A stretch of 64,000 nucleotides of DNA from Acidobacteriota bacterium (GTDB taxonomy: Bacteria; Acidobacteriota; Terriglobia; Versatilivoradales; Versatilivoraceae). The DNA lies in assembly GCA_022826755.1 (NCBI GenBank), contig JAJDUG010000005.1:1-64000 (forward strand). The letters are read 5' to 3'. Shown piece by piece: positions 8,622 through 16,877 of this stretch. Below the pieces are notes generated by a model. That model was not told where the DNA came from, searched no databases, and was given only the letters and a program-made list of their open reading frames with translations. Positions within the stretch are counted from its first letter, which is position 1. Every line of letters starts with the position of its first letter. The position numbers were made by a program, and so were the translations under genes.

Positions 8622-9927
8622 GGAGCGGGGCCTCCGTCATGTCGCCGACTCGGACTTTGCCGTTGAGGAGGTCGTGCATGAGGGATTTCTTGAGGGATTG
8701 TAGCTTGTCCCGTTTCTGAAAGAGGGAGTCGCGAAACCGTTTACACTGCTTAACAATGGAGGTCATACCCATTTGTTCAGGCAGCGAGGGTACAGGTAGG
8801 GCAAGCTGCTTCAGCGTACGCTGGTTTATCGTGTGGAGGCCGGAGCTCGTTGCACAGCGTGCATTCCAGAACCGCTTGGCGTAGCTCGAGTTCAGCCACA
8901 TACAAGCGAAGCTAGCCGTTATCTCGCCTGCCTTGCGAAGGCGAAACAAATGGTTCTGAAACGTCATACCTGCCGCATCGCAAGTAACACGAGCGCAACG
9001 GCCAATCTCCATACTGTCCGCATGACCTTCCACAACAACCAAGTCTTCAGGAGCCAGGATTCGACGTACAAACTCGTCGTCCTTCGCTTCCAATTCCTGA
9101 ACATCCGACAAGTCGAGCGAATCGCGCTGGACATTTGCGACACGCAGATACCGACGTTTCTGGAAGCGTGGCCGGCGCTCACTGTTGAGAGTGAACCCGC
9201 TCTGCACATCGAACTCATCACCAACCGTGCTCAGCCGCCAGTCGTGCGGGAGTCTTCCGAGTGCGGTGACGGCATAGCCACCAGGATTTTCTCTTGGATA
9301 GCGCAATCCTCCATTCCCTCCTACCCCACAGGTAAGGAGATCTGCAATGACACTCGCGAGTAGATTCTGCGCCCGTTCAGCAGCCTCGCGAGTGCGTTCC
9401 AAAGCCGTGTCCACGGCGTCGAGAATGCGGGCAATGGCGGCTTGCTCCGTCGGTGGCGGCATGGGTACGAGCAGCCGATCAACAAACACCTCTTCCGGTA
9501 CTCTCTGCCTCCCAGTAGAGCCTTCCATCCTTGCGACGGCGCAACCCCGAACCGTGTGCGAGCACACAAGATGGTAGAGGAAACGCGAATCCGTTTCTGA
9601 GCGCGGAGACAGGACGATGAATTCCGTGGAGCCCAGACCAAGCGTGTCCGGTAGCTCGGACACGAAAGCAACTTTTCCGTTCTCGGGACATGGGGTGATC
9701 TTCGCGAACAGGGTATCGCCAGCCTTGAACCGTGCGAGGCCTGACCCTTCCAGTTTCCGCTGATCAACTCTCAAAATGCCCGCAAAGTCCTCTCCAACCG
9801 ATGCCATCTCGACAAAGGGGTAGTCGCGGCCCCTTACAACGGTGTATCGCGGATTGACCTTAGCCAACTTGCTGATCGGAACCTTTGGCCATTCTGCAAC
9901 CGTGTTCGGAAAGCAATCAGTTTGCAT
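8614..9927 (-). CDS. hsdS: Type I restriction enzyme, S (specificity) subunit
   Basis: The specificity subunit has two target-recognition domains separated by conserved helices. The first repeat includes PPPTEQAAIARILDAVDTAL and the second LPEQMGMTSIVKQCKRFRD, each ending in a coiled spacer. I place the start at the ATG at 9927 (MQTDCFPNT), which overlaps the hsdM stop by eleven bases (ATGCAAACTGA) and has GAGG seven bases upstream; the frame continues upstream to 9963 but would overlap more. This gives 437 residues, a normal length. The two recognition domains set the bipartite DNA target, which cannot be read from sequence alone. Confidence 0.94.
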   Translation of the reverse strand: MQTDCFPNTVAEWPKVPISKLAKVNPRYTVVRGRDYPFVEMASVGEDFAGILRVDQRKLEGSGLARFKAGDTLFAKITPCPENGKVAFVSELPDTLGLGSTEFIVLSPRSETDSRFLYHLVCSHTVRGCAVARMEGSTGRQRVPEEVFVDRLLVPMPPPTEQAAIARILDAVDTALERTREAAERAQNLLASVIADLLTCGVGGNGGLRYPRENPGGYAVTALGRLPHDWRLSTVGDEFDVQSGFTLNSERRPRFQKRRYLRVANVQRDSLDLSDVQELEAKDDEFVRRILAPEDLVVVEGHADSMEIGRCARVTCDAAGMTFQNHLFRLRKAGEITASFACMWLNSSYAKRFWNARCATSSGLHTINQRTLKQLALPVPSLPEQMGMTSIVKQCKRFRDSLFQKRDKLQSLKKSLMHDLLNGKVRVGDMTEAPLHE

Positions 9928-11953
9928 ATCCGGCCTCACCCAGCAGTCGTGAGAGACGGGCACCAGCTTCTTCCATTGCAGATTGTGCGTTTACCAACTG
10001 TCTCAGTGCATCCTGGACCTCAATCCTCGGCTCCGGCTCGAAGGTATTCACGTATCGCGGCACGTTGAGGTTGAACTCATTCTGCTCGACCTCGTCCATG
10101 TTGACGACACGGGCGTACTTGAGCAACTCGTCGGGATTAGCATATGTGGCGACCAGATCCTCGCCTACCGCGCTGACGTCGGCACGGTCACCATCGGCGT
10201 TGCGGCGCGCCTCGGCGATGCGTTCGTCGCGCTCCGCAATCTTCGCCGCGATCTTGTTGCGTTGCTTCTGGAGCTTCGTTAACGCTGACGCTGCTTTCAC
10301 CTTGTCGCGCTTCGTCGCGGCAGCACGCTGCTTCTCGCGGCCCTCCTCGAGCGCCGTATCCAGCGCGGCCAGCCGATCGGCTTGAGGCTGGAATTCGGCT
10401 TCGAGTCTGCCGACCTCGTCCGCCTCTCGACGGTCGATCTCGCGGTGAATTCTCTCGCTGTGCTCCTTCACGAGGCCGGGAGCCTTCGACGCATCGCCGT
10501 AGGCGTGATAGTGCACCAGCATCCGCATCACGTCCTGAGGGCGTAGCTCGTTCTGGGCAGAGAGCTCGCGGTAATGCCTGGCCGCGTAGATCAGCAGTAC
10601 CCGGTCCCGGCGCTCCACGGGGCGCTGCTTGCGGAGGATCAAAAGGCAGGCGGGAACGCCTGCGCCGTAGAAGACATTGAGCGGCAGCGAGACGACGGCG
10701 TCAATGAGTCGGGACTCGAGCAACGCCCGGCGGATGAGGTGCTCGTCGTCGGCCTTGCGTCGCCTCACCTTGGGATTCCCCTTGGCGTCAAAATCGCCGG
10801 TCTCTTCCTGGATTTCCGCCTGTCCGCGGAAAAGCACGCCCTGCGGGCAGACGATGCCGGCTCGACCGCCGTCGGAGAGCGAAGCGAGGATGTGCAGGAT
10901 GAACGCGTAGTCCCCGTAGGCGGGCGGCGGCGCTTGGAAGCCGGTGCCGCGGCCGAAACGGCCGAACGGGTCCTTGTAGCCCTCCTTGCCGAAGATCTCC
11001 TTCTTGAGGCGGGCCTTCCTGGTCTTGTCGTCTGTCTGCTGCTCCGGCTTCAGCCACCAGTAGTCGTCTGAGAACGGGAAATTGGCGAGGACCAGGGAGA
11101 ACCTGCGCACTTCTCCGTCGTCGAGAAACTGCGGGTCGGTGATGGTGCTGTTGCCGGCCCGAATGTCGGCTTCGAGGCCGTGGAGCACGGAGTTGATCTT
11201 GCCGATGGCGGCGTTGCCCCAGTTCATCTCCTGCGCGAAGTAGCGCGCATGGGTCGCGAGGTGTCCACGTTCGCGGAGGTAATCGGCGGCGTGCACGAGC
11301 ATCCCGCCGGAGCCGCCGGTCGGATCGTAGACGGTATCGCCGGGGCGCGGCTCCAGGATGCGAACCAGGGTGTCCACAACCTCCGGGGGCGTGAAGAACT
11401 CGCCCGCCTTGGCGCCGGCGTCGTCGGCGAACTTCTTGATGAGGTACTCGTAGGCCCGTCCCAGCACATCGGCCGGCACGCTGCGGTTCGACAGATCGTG
11501 CTCGTCGAAGTGCTGCACGAGCGCGTGGACGACTTCGTTGGCGATCAGCGGCTTGCCCGAGCCGTCGGGCGCCGGCTGGTTCCAGTCCACGGTGAACACG
11601 CCCCGCAACTCCTCGTTGGCGTCGGCCACGGCCCGCATCGCACGGGTCAGGGCCTCGCCGATGTTGACTGAGATTGCCTTGACGTCTCCCCACCGGGAGC
11701 CATTCGGGATGGCGTAGCGATGCTCGCCTCGCGCACGAAAGATGGCCTTCTGCGCTTCGGTGAACGCGCGGCCCTGCTGGCGTTCCAGCTCCGCGATGGC
11801 GTCGTCCGCCTCCCACTCCCACTGATCGCAGAGCCGTTTGTAGAACATCAGCGACAGGATGTAGTTCTTGTAGTCCTGTCCAGCGGTCTTGCCGCGGAGA
11901 ATGTTCGCAGCACCCCACAGATGGGCTTCGAGCTGTTGGAGGGTGAGTTTCAT
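9917..11953 (-). CDS. hsdM: Type I restriction enzyme, M (N6-adenine methyltransferase) subunit
   Basis: A 678-residue DNA methyltransferase that protects host DNA and forms the core of the type I complex. After an N-terminal helical domain (LTLQQLEAHLWGAANILRG) comes KAGEFFTPPEVVDTLV. The AdoMet motif I is DPTGGSGG (from D210), and the catalytic motif IV is NFPF (291-294), the accepted variant of NPPF in this group. The C-terminal part (about 500-600) is a charged helical region of the kind that contacts HsdS. It is larger than E. coli HsdM (529 residues), mainly through this tail. It lies 51 bases after the HTH gene and overlaps hsdS by eleven bases. Confidence 0.96.
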   Translation of the reverse strand: MKLTLQQLEAHLWGAANILRGKTAGQDYKNYILSLMFYKRLCDQWEWEADDAIAELERQQGRAFTEAQKAIFRARGEHRYAIPNGSRWGDVKAISVNIGEALTRAMRAVADANEELRGVFTVDWNQPAPDGSGKPLIANEVVHALVQHFDEHDLSNRSVPADVLGRAYEYLIKKFADDAGAKAGEFFTPPEVVDTLVRILEPRPGDTVYDPTGGSGGMLVHAADYLRERGHLATHARYFAQEMNWGNAAIGKINSVLHGLEADIRAGNSTITDPQFLDDGEVRRFSLVLANFPFSDDYWWLKPEQQTDDKTRKARLKKEIFGKEGYKDPFGRFGRGTGFQAPPPAYGDYAFILHILASLSDGGRAGIVCPQGVLFRGQAEIQEETGDFDAKGNPKVRRRKADDEHLIRRALLESRLIDAVVSLPLNVFYGAGVPACLLILRKQRPVERRDRVLLIYAARHYRELSAQNELRPQDVMRMLVHYHAYGDASKAPGLVKEHSERIHREIDRREADEVGRLEAEFQPQADRLAALDTALEEGREKQRAAATKRDKVKAASALTKLQKQRNKIAAKIAERDERIAEARRNADGDRADVSAVGEDLVATYANPDELLKYARVVNMDEVEQNEFNLNVPRYVNTFEPEPRIEVQDALRQLVNAQSAMEEAGARLSRLLGEAGYAN

Positions 11954-12004
11954 CCGGTGGCGCGCTCCTGTGCTCCGGCGACTCGTGTCGCCGCAAGGGA
12001 ATGC

Positions 12005-12247
12005 TCAACCATTCCTTGAATCGTCCCGCCCGCCGCCGTGCGGCCTGCTCGATGTGCGGCTTGCCGGCGTATTGCTGCCACCGCTCTGAACCCACTCGTC
12101 CACTTGCGAGAGCCTGAACCGAAACAGTCCTACTACCCTATGGGCCGGCAGTCCCTGCGTATCGATCCATCGGTAGATCGTGTCCTTGCCTACTCCCAAG
12201 TGCGCAGCTACAACCGCGATTCCTACCCAAGGTTCTTCAGTCGTCAT
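12005..12247 (-). CDS. Small excisionase/MerR-like HTH DNA-binding protein
   Basis: An 80-residue protein reading VGIAVVAAHLGVGKDTIYRW, then LPAHRVVGLFRFRLSQVDEW. This is the 'helix-turn-helix 17' winged-helix pattern seen in excisionases and in small regulators. It is the first gene of the restriction operon and lies behind a strong sigma-70-type promoter. A regulator in this place usually times expression so that methylation precedes restriction, or it may be a leftover recombination directionality factor of the island. A palindrome AGTTAACT (about 12273-12280) between promoter and start is a possible operator. The last 25 residues are polar and probably disordered. Confidence 0.8.
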   Translation of the reverse strand: MTTEEPWVGIAVVAAHLGVGKDTIYRWIDTQGLPAHRVVGLFRFRLSQVDEWVQSGGSNTPASRTSSRPHGGGRDDSRNG

Positions 12248-12294
12248 GGTTCAGCGAGTTCTCCTCGTAGAGAGTTAACTCATAACCACAGAAA

Positions 12295-12323
12295 TATATA
12301 TGAATCCCACTATATCCTGTCAA
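12295..12323 (-). promoter_or_regulatory. Sigma-70-like promoter of the HTH-hsdMSR operon
   Basis: Read on the minus strand: TTGACA (12323-12318), a 17-base spacer, then TATATA (12300-12295). Transcription would start near 12288, giving a leader of about 40 bases before the HTH start at 12247. Local sequence is distinctly AT-rich compared with its surroundings. Confidence 0.7.
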
Positions 12324-12460
12324 ATCCATTCACACCGTGATGGGAAACGGTGATGGGATTAGAGCGCCGGATGTGGCGCCTCCCGTGTATGCGTTGAGAC
12401 GCTACTCCGGCCAGTGGCGGGACACGATGCGGCGGTGTTTGATCCCCGTCGCCGCGATCG

Positions 12461-12790
12461 TTAGGTCCAAGCAGTTTCGCCGGCGCCACAAATGGCGACC
12501 GGTACGAGCACTTGGCGGTAGAAGCTGGCCTGCATCAGGTGGTTGTTGGCGCTCACCCTCTCGTCGCCGCGCATACGCCAGCGGGTGTGGCCGAGCATCA
12601 GCGTGTTGCGGTTGTCGATCCCAATCAGTACCTTTTGGAACGACTTGCCGGCAACAAAGCGGCTCGCGCGCACCAAGCGCCGGGCGGGAATCGCAAACCG
12701 GAGAAATGTGGCCGATGTGGGTCGGGCCGCAAGTCCTTGAAGCAGTGCGAGATACGACAAGGCCTCAGTGGGGTCTCCCGTTGTGGCCAT
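12461..12790 (-). pseudogene. Remnant resembling a class II glutamine amidotransferase
   Basis: A 109-codon minus-strand frame contains LMLGHTRWRMRGD followed by SANNHLMQ. This is close to the GHTRWATxGxPxxxNxHP signature of class II (N-terminal nucleophile) glutamine amidotransferases. The required N-terminal catalytic Cys and the following core are not present in the frame, and the C-terminal part drifts into unrelated sequence. I read it as a decayed fragment. It lies between tRNA-Asn and the restriction operon, where relics of past integrations often collect. Bases 12324-12460 hold nothing I recognise. Confidence 0.4.
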
Positions 12791-12829
12791 GCGTTAACTA
12801 CTGAGCCGCATGGGTTGGCAACGTGGAAG

Positions 12830-12906
<77 letters not shown>

Positions 12907-12932
12907 GTGACCGGCAGAATCCAAAGGGCGAC

Positions 12933-12960
12933 ATTATAGATCATTGGAAGGAGTTGTCAA
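12933..12960 (-). promoter_or_regulatory. Promoter of tRNA-Asn
   Basis: On the minus strand TTGACA (12960-12955) and TATAAT (12938-12933) are consensus hexamers separated by 16 bases, about 27 bases upstream of the tRNA 5' end. Confidence 0.75.
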
Positions 12961-13052
12961 CGCGGTACCGGGAGCGGGCCGGGGGCTCCCGGGCCGCCAT
13001 GATCCACGGCCCGCGCTGCGGCCTCATGACACCTGGCCGTCTCTGACAGGCT

Positions 13053-13934
13053 CTATCGCCGGGGTGTGGGCGGAAAGGGGAGACCGGGGCGGTTGCCCGG
13101 GTTGGGGGCGGGGCGATTCCCGGGGGCGACGCCCGGCCGGTTGCCGGGATTGACGCCGGGAGGCCGTCCGGATTGGCCGGGACGGCCGAATAGGGGGTTC
13201 TGCCCTTCGGGCCCGTCTCGACCCTGCCTTCCCTGGCCCGGCTGGTTGGGCTGGCCTGGTCTACCGCCGCCGGACCGCCCCCGCTGAGCCCGGGCGGCCA
13301 GCGCGGCGTAGTCGGTGAAGAACTCCCACTCGTTGTGCCTGTTGCGGCCGTTGTAGGTCTTGAGGGATTCCTCCTCGCTGGTGCTGGCGACCCCGGCGAT
13401 GCCTCCAATGGTGGGAGAATTCACCGATTGCGTCTTGAGGGTCTGTCCGTAGGCGGTCTGCCCGGCGGCGGCGGGCGCCCGCGGGCCCGATTCCCGGGAC
13501 TGGCCGGAACCGCCCGATCCGTAGGGGTTCCGGTCCCCTCCGGCGCCAGTCTCGACCGTGCCCGGCAAGGCCGTCAGCAGGGGCCGGCCGTTGGGACCCA
13601 CCTTGATGAAACGCCACTCCTCGTTGGTGACGGGATCGGTCCAGGGCTGGCGAAGAAACCGCTTGTTGTTGGTATTCAGCAGGGCTTCGACGGTGCTGGG
13701 ATAGGCCACCTGGGGCGTCCCCAGGGTCCGGCTCCAATGGGCATACCAGAGAATCAGGGCCCTCTGGTACTGCTCGCCCCGGAAAATCAACTCTTCCTCC
13801 CGTTCCCGCTTGACGGCCGTCTGCCAGTTGAGCGCCGCCTCCGAGAGAGCCACCAGCAGCACGCTGGCCATCACCATCACCAGGGCCAGGGTGTAGCCCG
13901 CCTCGCCACCATTCCCCTGCCGTTTGCAGACCAT
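13053..13934 (-). CDS. Pseudopilin-like protein with Pro/Gly-rich PGNRP tail
   Basis: The N-terminus GGEAGYTLALVMVMASVLLV resembles a type II secretion or type IV pilus minor pilin. A short basic leader ends in G before a hydrophobic helix, though the usual Phe at +1 and Glu at +5 of a class III signal are not clear. A globular part follows (EELIFRGEQYQRALILWY, then NNKRFLRQPWTDPVTNEEW), a layout common in acidobacterial 'type II secretion system protein' genes. The last 70 residues are low complexity with repeats of PGNRP. It is the last gene of the pil operon, 26 bases after the previous stop. The ATG at 13934 is preferred over a TTG six bases upstream. Confidence 0.72.
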   Translation of the reverse strand: MVCKRQGNGGEAGYTLALVMVMASVLLVALSEAALNWQTAVKREREEELIFRGEQYQRALILWYAHWSRTLGTPQVAYPSTVEALLNTNNKRFLRQPWTDPVTNEEWRFIKVGPNGRPLLTALPGTVETGAGGDRNPYGSGGSGQSRESGPRAPAAAGQTAYGQTLKTQSVNSPTIGGIAGVASTSEEESLKTYNGRNRHNEWEFFTDYAALAARAQRGRSGGGRPGQPNQPGQGRQGRDGPEGQNPLFGRPGQSGRPPGVNPGNRPGVAPGNRPAPNPGNRPGLPFPPTPRR

Positions 13935-13960
13935 GAGCAAGATCCCGTTCGTCGACCGGC

Positions 13961-14605
13961 CTATTCCGCGGGCATCTCCAGATTCAACCGCTTCCTGGTC
14001 CGGGAGGCCACTTCTTCGACTTCAGCCGCGGTGTCGGTAATGCGATGGATTCGAAAACGGTTGGCGACCAGATCTCCCTCCCAGGCCAGATACAGGTCAT
14101 CTCCATCGGCAAAGAAAGCCTGGCGCTTTTCCCCCTGCGGGTCCTTCCTGAAGCCGTAGTACTTCAGGGGGATGTCCACGGCCTTACGGCCCGACGAGGA
14201 GGCCCCACCAGGGACGAAGGGCCGGTTGCGTCCACCTGTGCGATCCGAGGATCGGGGGAGTCGGCGGGACGCCCCCCCATTGGGCTTCGAGGATGGAGGC
14301 GGGGTGTAGAAGGCGAACATGTTTCTCGCCAGGGAGGGCTCGATCTTCTCCATCCGCCCCAGCTTCTCGAAATCGATGCTGGAGTTGATCTGGGCCGCCG
14401 GAATTTCCCTTCCACTCCTGCGATCTCCCGGTTTGCCGGTCTTGAGGACAAAAGCTTCCAGGCCCCGCCAGGCCGCCGGAGCCCCACCCGAGATCGAGAG
14501 AGACGGCGAGGAACTCCGGCCCCAGGTCCAATAGAGCACCAGCAGCAGCACCACCACCAGGACGCCCAGCAGCTTCAGTTGTTTCTTCTGCTTGGGGTCA
14601 CTCAT
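13961..14605 (-). CDS. Membrane-anchored protein of the pilus operon, function unknown
   Basis: A 214-residue protein with a short basic cytoplasmic N-terminus, one transmembrane segment (LLGVLVVVLLLVLYWTWG, about 12-29) and a periplasmic domain. The domain contains IPLKYYGFRKDPQGEKRQAFF and GDLVANRFRIHRI, a short strand pattern reminiscent of the beta domains of PilP or GspC, but I see no firm match. It overlaps pilO by eight bases (ATGAGTGA) and so is co-translated with it. Position suggests it does the job of PilP, linking the PilMNO platform to the secretin. This is inference from position. Confidence 0.65.
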   Translation of the reverse strand: MSDPKQKKQLKLLGVLVVVLLLVLYWTWGRSSSPSLSISGGAPAAWRGLEAFVLKTGKPGDRRSGREIPAAQINSSIDFEKLGRMEKIEPSLARNMFAFYTPPPSSKPNGGASRRLPRSSDRTGGRNRPFVPGGASSSGRKAVDIPLKYYGFRKDPQGEKRQAFFADGDDLYLAWEGDLVANRFRIHRITDTAAEVEEVASRTRKRLNLEMPAE

Positions 14606-15179
14606 GACCGGCCCCGATGAGAGTGGACAACTGCAGGTCCATGCGAATGCTGCCCGATCCCTCTCGCGTATCCTCCAGGTTCAGCGAATCGACGATGATG
14701 AACTTGGAATGGTTTTCCAGAGCGTTCAGGAGCCTGCGGATATTGCCGTAGCTCCCCTCGATCGGCAACACCACGCTGAGTTTCCGGGTGCCGAATCGAG
14801 TGTCTCGATCGTATTGAAAAACTCCCCGGGTCCTGACCAGTCCGGCGTTGCGACAGGCCGTTTCCAGCTCCCTGAGCAGTTCCGAATTCCCTCGCTCCCT
14901 GGAGAAGAGGTTCCGTTGCTTGAACTCCTGGAACCGCGACTGGCTCTCCCGCATCCGGGTTTCGATCTGCCGGAGCTTGTCGCGAACGGTCCTTCTTTGC
15001 CTGAGCTGAAATTGCACTTCCCCGGCCCGGGCCGTGACGATCTGGTCGGCCAGGATCACCGGACGCACCAGCAGGAAGTAAACGGGCAGATTCAGCAGAC
15101 ACAGCCCCAGCAACGTCAACAGGACCAGCCGTTGCTTCCTGGGATCGGGTCTGCGAATTCTGAGGGCGCCGCCCGGCAT
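14598..15179 (-). CDS. pilO: Type IV pilus inner-membrane platform protein PilO
   Basis: A 193-residue bitopic protein with a transmembrane helix (LVLLTLLGLCLLNLPVYFLL, about 18-37), a coiled coil (about 45-90) and a ferredoxin-like periplasmic domain ending in a GSYGNIRRLLNALENH helix. This is the PilO/GspM plan. It pairs with PilN in the assembly platform. Its start abuts the pilN stop, and its stop overlaps the next gene by eight bases. Confidence 0.82.
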   Translation of the reverse strand: MPGGALRIRRPDPRKQRLVLLTLLGLCLLNLPVYFLLVRPVILADQIVTARAGEVQFQLRQRRTVRDKLRQIETRMRESQSRFQEFKQRNLFSRERGNSELLRELETACRNAGLVRTRGVFQYDRDTRFGTRKLSVVLPIEGSYGNIRRLLNALENHSKFIIVDSLNLEDTREGSGSIRMDLQLSTLIGAGHE

Positions 15180-15812
15180 TTAAGGAACGCTCCCTGGTGG
15201 ACTGTGGTCAAACGGCGGACCCCCGGCTTCGGCCCGCTCCCGCGGAGGTTGAGCGCGATACTTCACTTGCAGCCCGTAATGCTTTCCGACAAAGTTGGGG
15301 CTCTTCGACACATCCTCCGTCATCAGGTTGACCTGGTAGAAATCGGAGTCCGCCTCCAGCCGCGAGATGAACTCGATATAGTCGGCGCCGGAGCGGGCGT
15401 TGCATAAAATCTCCACCGCGATTTCGCTCTCGACGATCCTGGGCGTGATGGCCACGATCTGAACCTGGTGGGGGACCAGGTCCTCCAACTGGTTGAGGAA
15501 TCGAGTCCAGGAGAAGGTCCTCCGGGCGATCAGAGGATTGAGGTAGTCCACCAGGTTCAGAAAATCCTCGGTTTCCGGCCGTTGCAGCCGCGCCCAGATT
15601 TCCTGCTGCTCCTGCTCCAGCCTTCCGGCCTCGGCGGTCTGATCGGCCAGTTCCCTGTCCAGTCGAAGACTCTGGGAACGATGGGCCAGGTAGAGCAAGA
15701 GGTTGGCGGCCGAGAGACCGAAGAATACCAGGCCCAGCAGCAGCGATGCCGCATAGAACTTGCGGTTGTTGAAAAAGGGCTTGGAGGCAAGATTCAGGGG
15801 GACGTTCAGCAT
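15180..15812 (-). CDS. pilN: Type IV pilus inner-membrane platform protein PilN
   Basis: The frame runs further upstream, but the PilN signature begins at the ATG at 15812 (MLNVPLNLASKPFFNN), one base after the pilM stop, so I take that start (210 residues). The opening NLASKPF motif is the conserved segment that binds the cytoplasmic protein PilM. A transmembrane helix follows (about 20-40), then a coiled coil rich in Glu and Gln, and a periplasmic alpha/beta domain. PilN with PilO forms the platform that couples the motor to the pilus. The upstream 48 codons read inside pilM and are not convincing as protein. Confidence 0.86.
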   Translation of the reverse strand: MLNVPLNLASKPFFNNRKFYAASLLLGLVFFGLSAANLLLYLAHRSQSLRLDRELADQTAEAGRLEQEQQEIWARLQRPETEDFLNLVDYLNPLIARRTFSWTRFLNQLEDLVPHQVQIVAITPRIVESEIAVEILCNARSGADYIEFISRLEADSDFYQVNLMTEDVSKSPNFVGKHYGLQVKYRAQPPRERAEAGGPPFDHSPPGSVP

Positions 15813-15813
15813 T

Positions 15814-16833
15814 TCAGAATTTCCCCAAGGCCAATCCCAGCGCCGGGGACAGGATGTGGTGGACCAGGTTGGACGGCACGGTCTGTTTCCATTGAACCAT
15901 CCCCGAGGCGTCGAAGTTGGAGACCGAAGCCTGAGTACGCTCCGCCAGTGAGGCAAGCTCCGCCTCGGTAAAGTCCCGCGGGAACGAGAGGTAGATCTTG
16001 TCCACCCCCGCCGCCCCCAGCTTGTCCTGAAAGTACATCAGGCAAGGATGGATCTCTTCGTAGGGGTCTGCCGACCAATTCACCATCAGATCCATGGGAC
16101 TCTCGAAGTTGTAGTCGGTGTGGCGATAGAAAACCAGGGCCTCTTGCTGAATGATCAGCGAGGAGATGTTGGAGGAACGAACTCTCATGAACAGGACGGA
16201 TTCCCGAATCTCGTCCCGGTGTTGACGGGCCAGCAGCTCATAGGCGGCAAAGGTGGACAAGGTGACGAATCCCACGTGAATACCCAGAGATTCAAAAACC
16301 TCTTCGAACTGTGCCCGAACTTCCTTGTGGATGTTGGCCGTGATGACGTGGTTCTTGCCGGTTTCAGTCTTTTGCTCCGCAAAGCTCAGATGAGAGTCGT
16401 CGATATCGTAGGGGATCGTCTTCTTGAGCTTCCACTTGAGAAGCTCCGTTTTCTCCTCCCGTTTCGAGGGCAGGGTTTCAAGGGGATGAATGGCGACCCG
16501 GGCGCAGGCATCGGGAATAGCCAGGGAAATCCGGTTGGTGCCGACCCCGGCCTTGGTCAGCGTGGCCTGGATGATTTTTCCAAGCTCCTCGATGGATCTC
16601 ACGCAGGGTTCGGTCAAGGAAGGCTCGACCAGTCCCTGAGGGATATTCTCGACCGCAAAACCGTCAACCCGGTGGGAACGACGCGGGTCCAGCCGCGCCA
16701 CCGACACAAACTGGCGTGAGATCTCGCAGGCGGTTCCAGGCAATCGCGGCTCAAAGTAACCGCGCAGAGAAGAGGGAAACCGCCTCCGACCGGAATCTTT
16801 CCCTGATGAGCGACTCAAGCGAGACCATTTCAT
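15814..16833 (-). CDS. pilM: Type IV pilus actin-like ATPase PilM
   Basis: A 339-residue cytoplasmic protein of the actin-like fold that holds the N-terminus of PilN. Recognisable parts are RSIEELGKIIQATLTKAGVG, LKWKLKKTIPYDIDD and the C-terminal HILSPALGLALGKF. I use the ATG at 16833 (MKWSRLSR); the upstream 40 codons in frame have no PilM character. It follows pilB by 44 bases. The N-terminus is longer and more basic than in typical PilM, so a later start is possible. Confidence 0.82.
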   Translation of the reverse strand: MKWSRLSRSSGKDSGRRRFPSSLRGYFEPRLPGTACEISRQFVSVARLDPRRSHRVDGFAVENIPQGLVEPSLTEPCVRSIEELGKIIQATLTKAGVGTNRISLAIPDACARVAIHPLETLPSKREEKTELLKWKLKKTIPYDIDDSHLSFAEQKTETGKNHVITANIHKEVRAQFEEVFESLGIHVGFVTLSTFAAYELLARQHRDEIRESVLFMRVRSSNISSLIIQQEALVFYRHTDYNFESPMDLMVNWSADPYEEIHPCLMYFQDKLGAAGVDKIYLSFPRDFTEAELASLAERTQASVSNFDASGMVQWKQTVPSNLVHHILSPALGLALGKF

Positions 16834-16877
16834 AGCCGTTTCCGGATTTCCGGTTTCCGACGCCCTTTCGAACCGAT

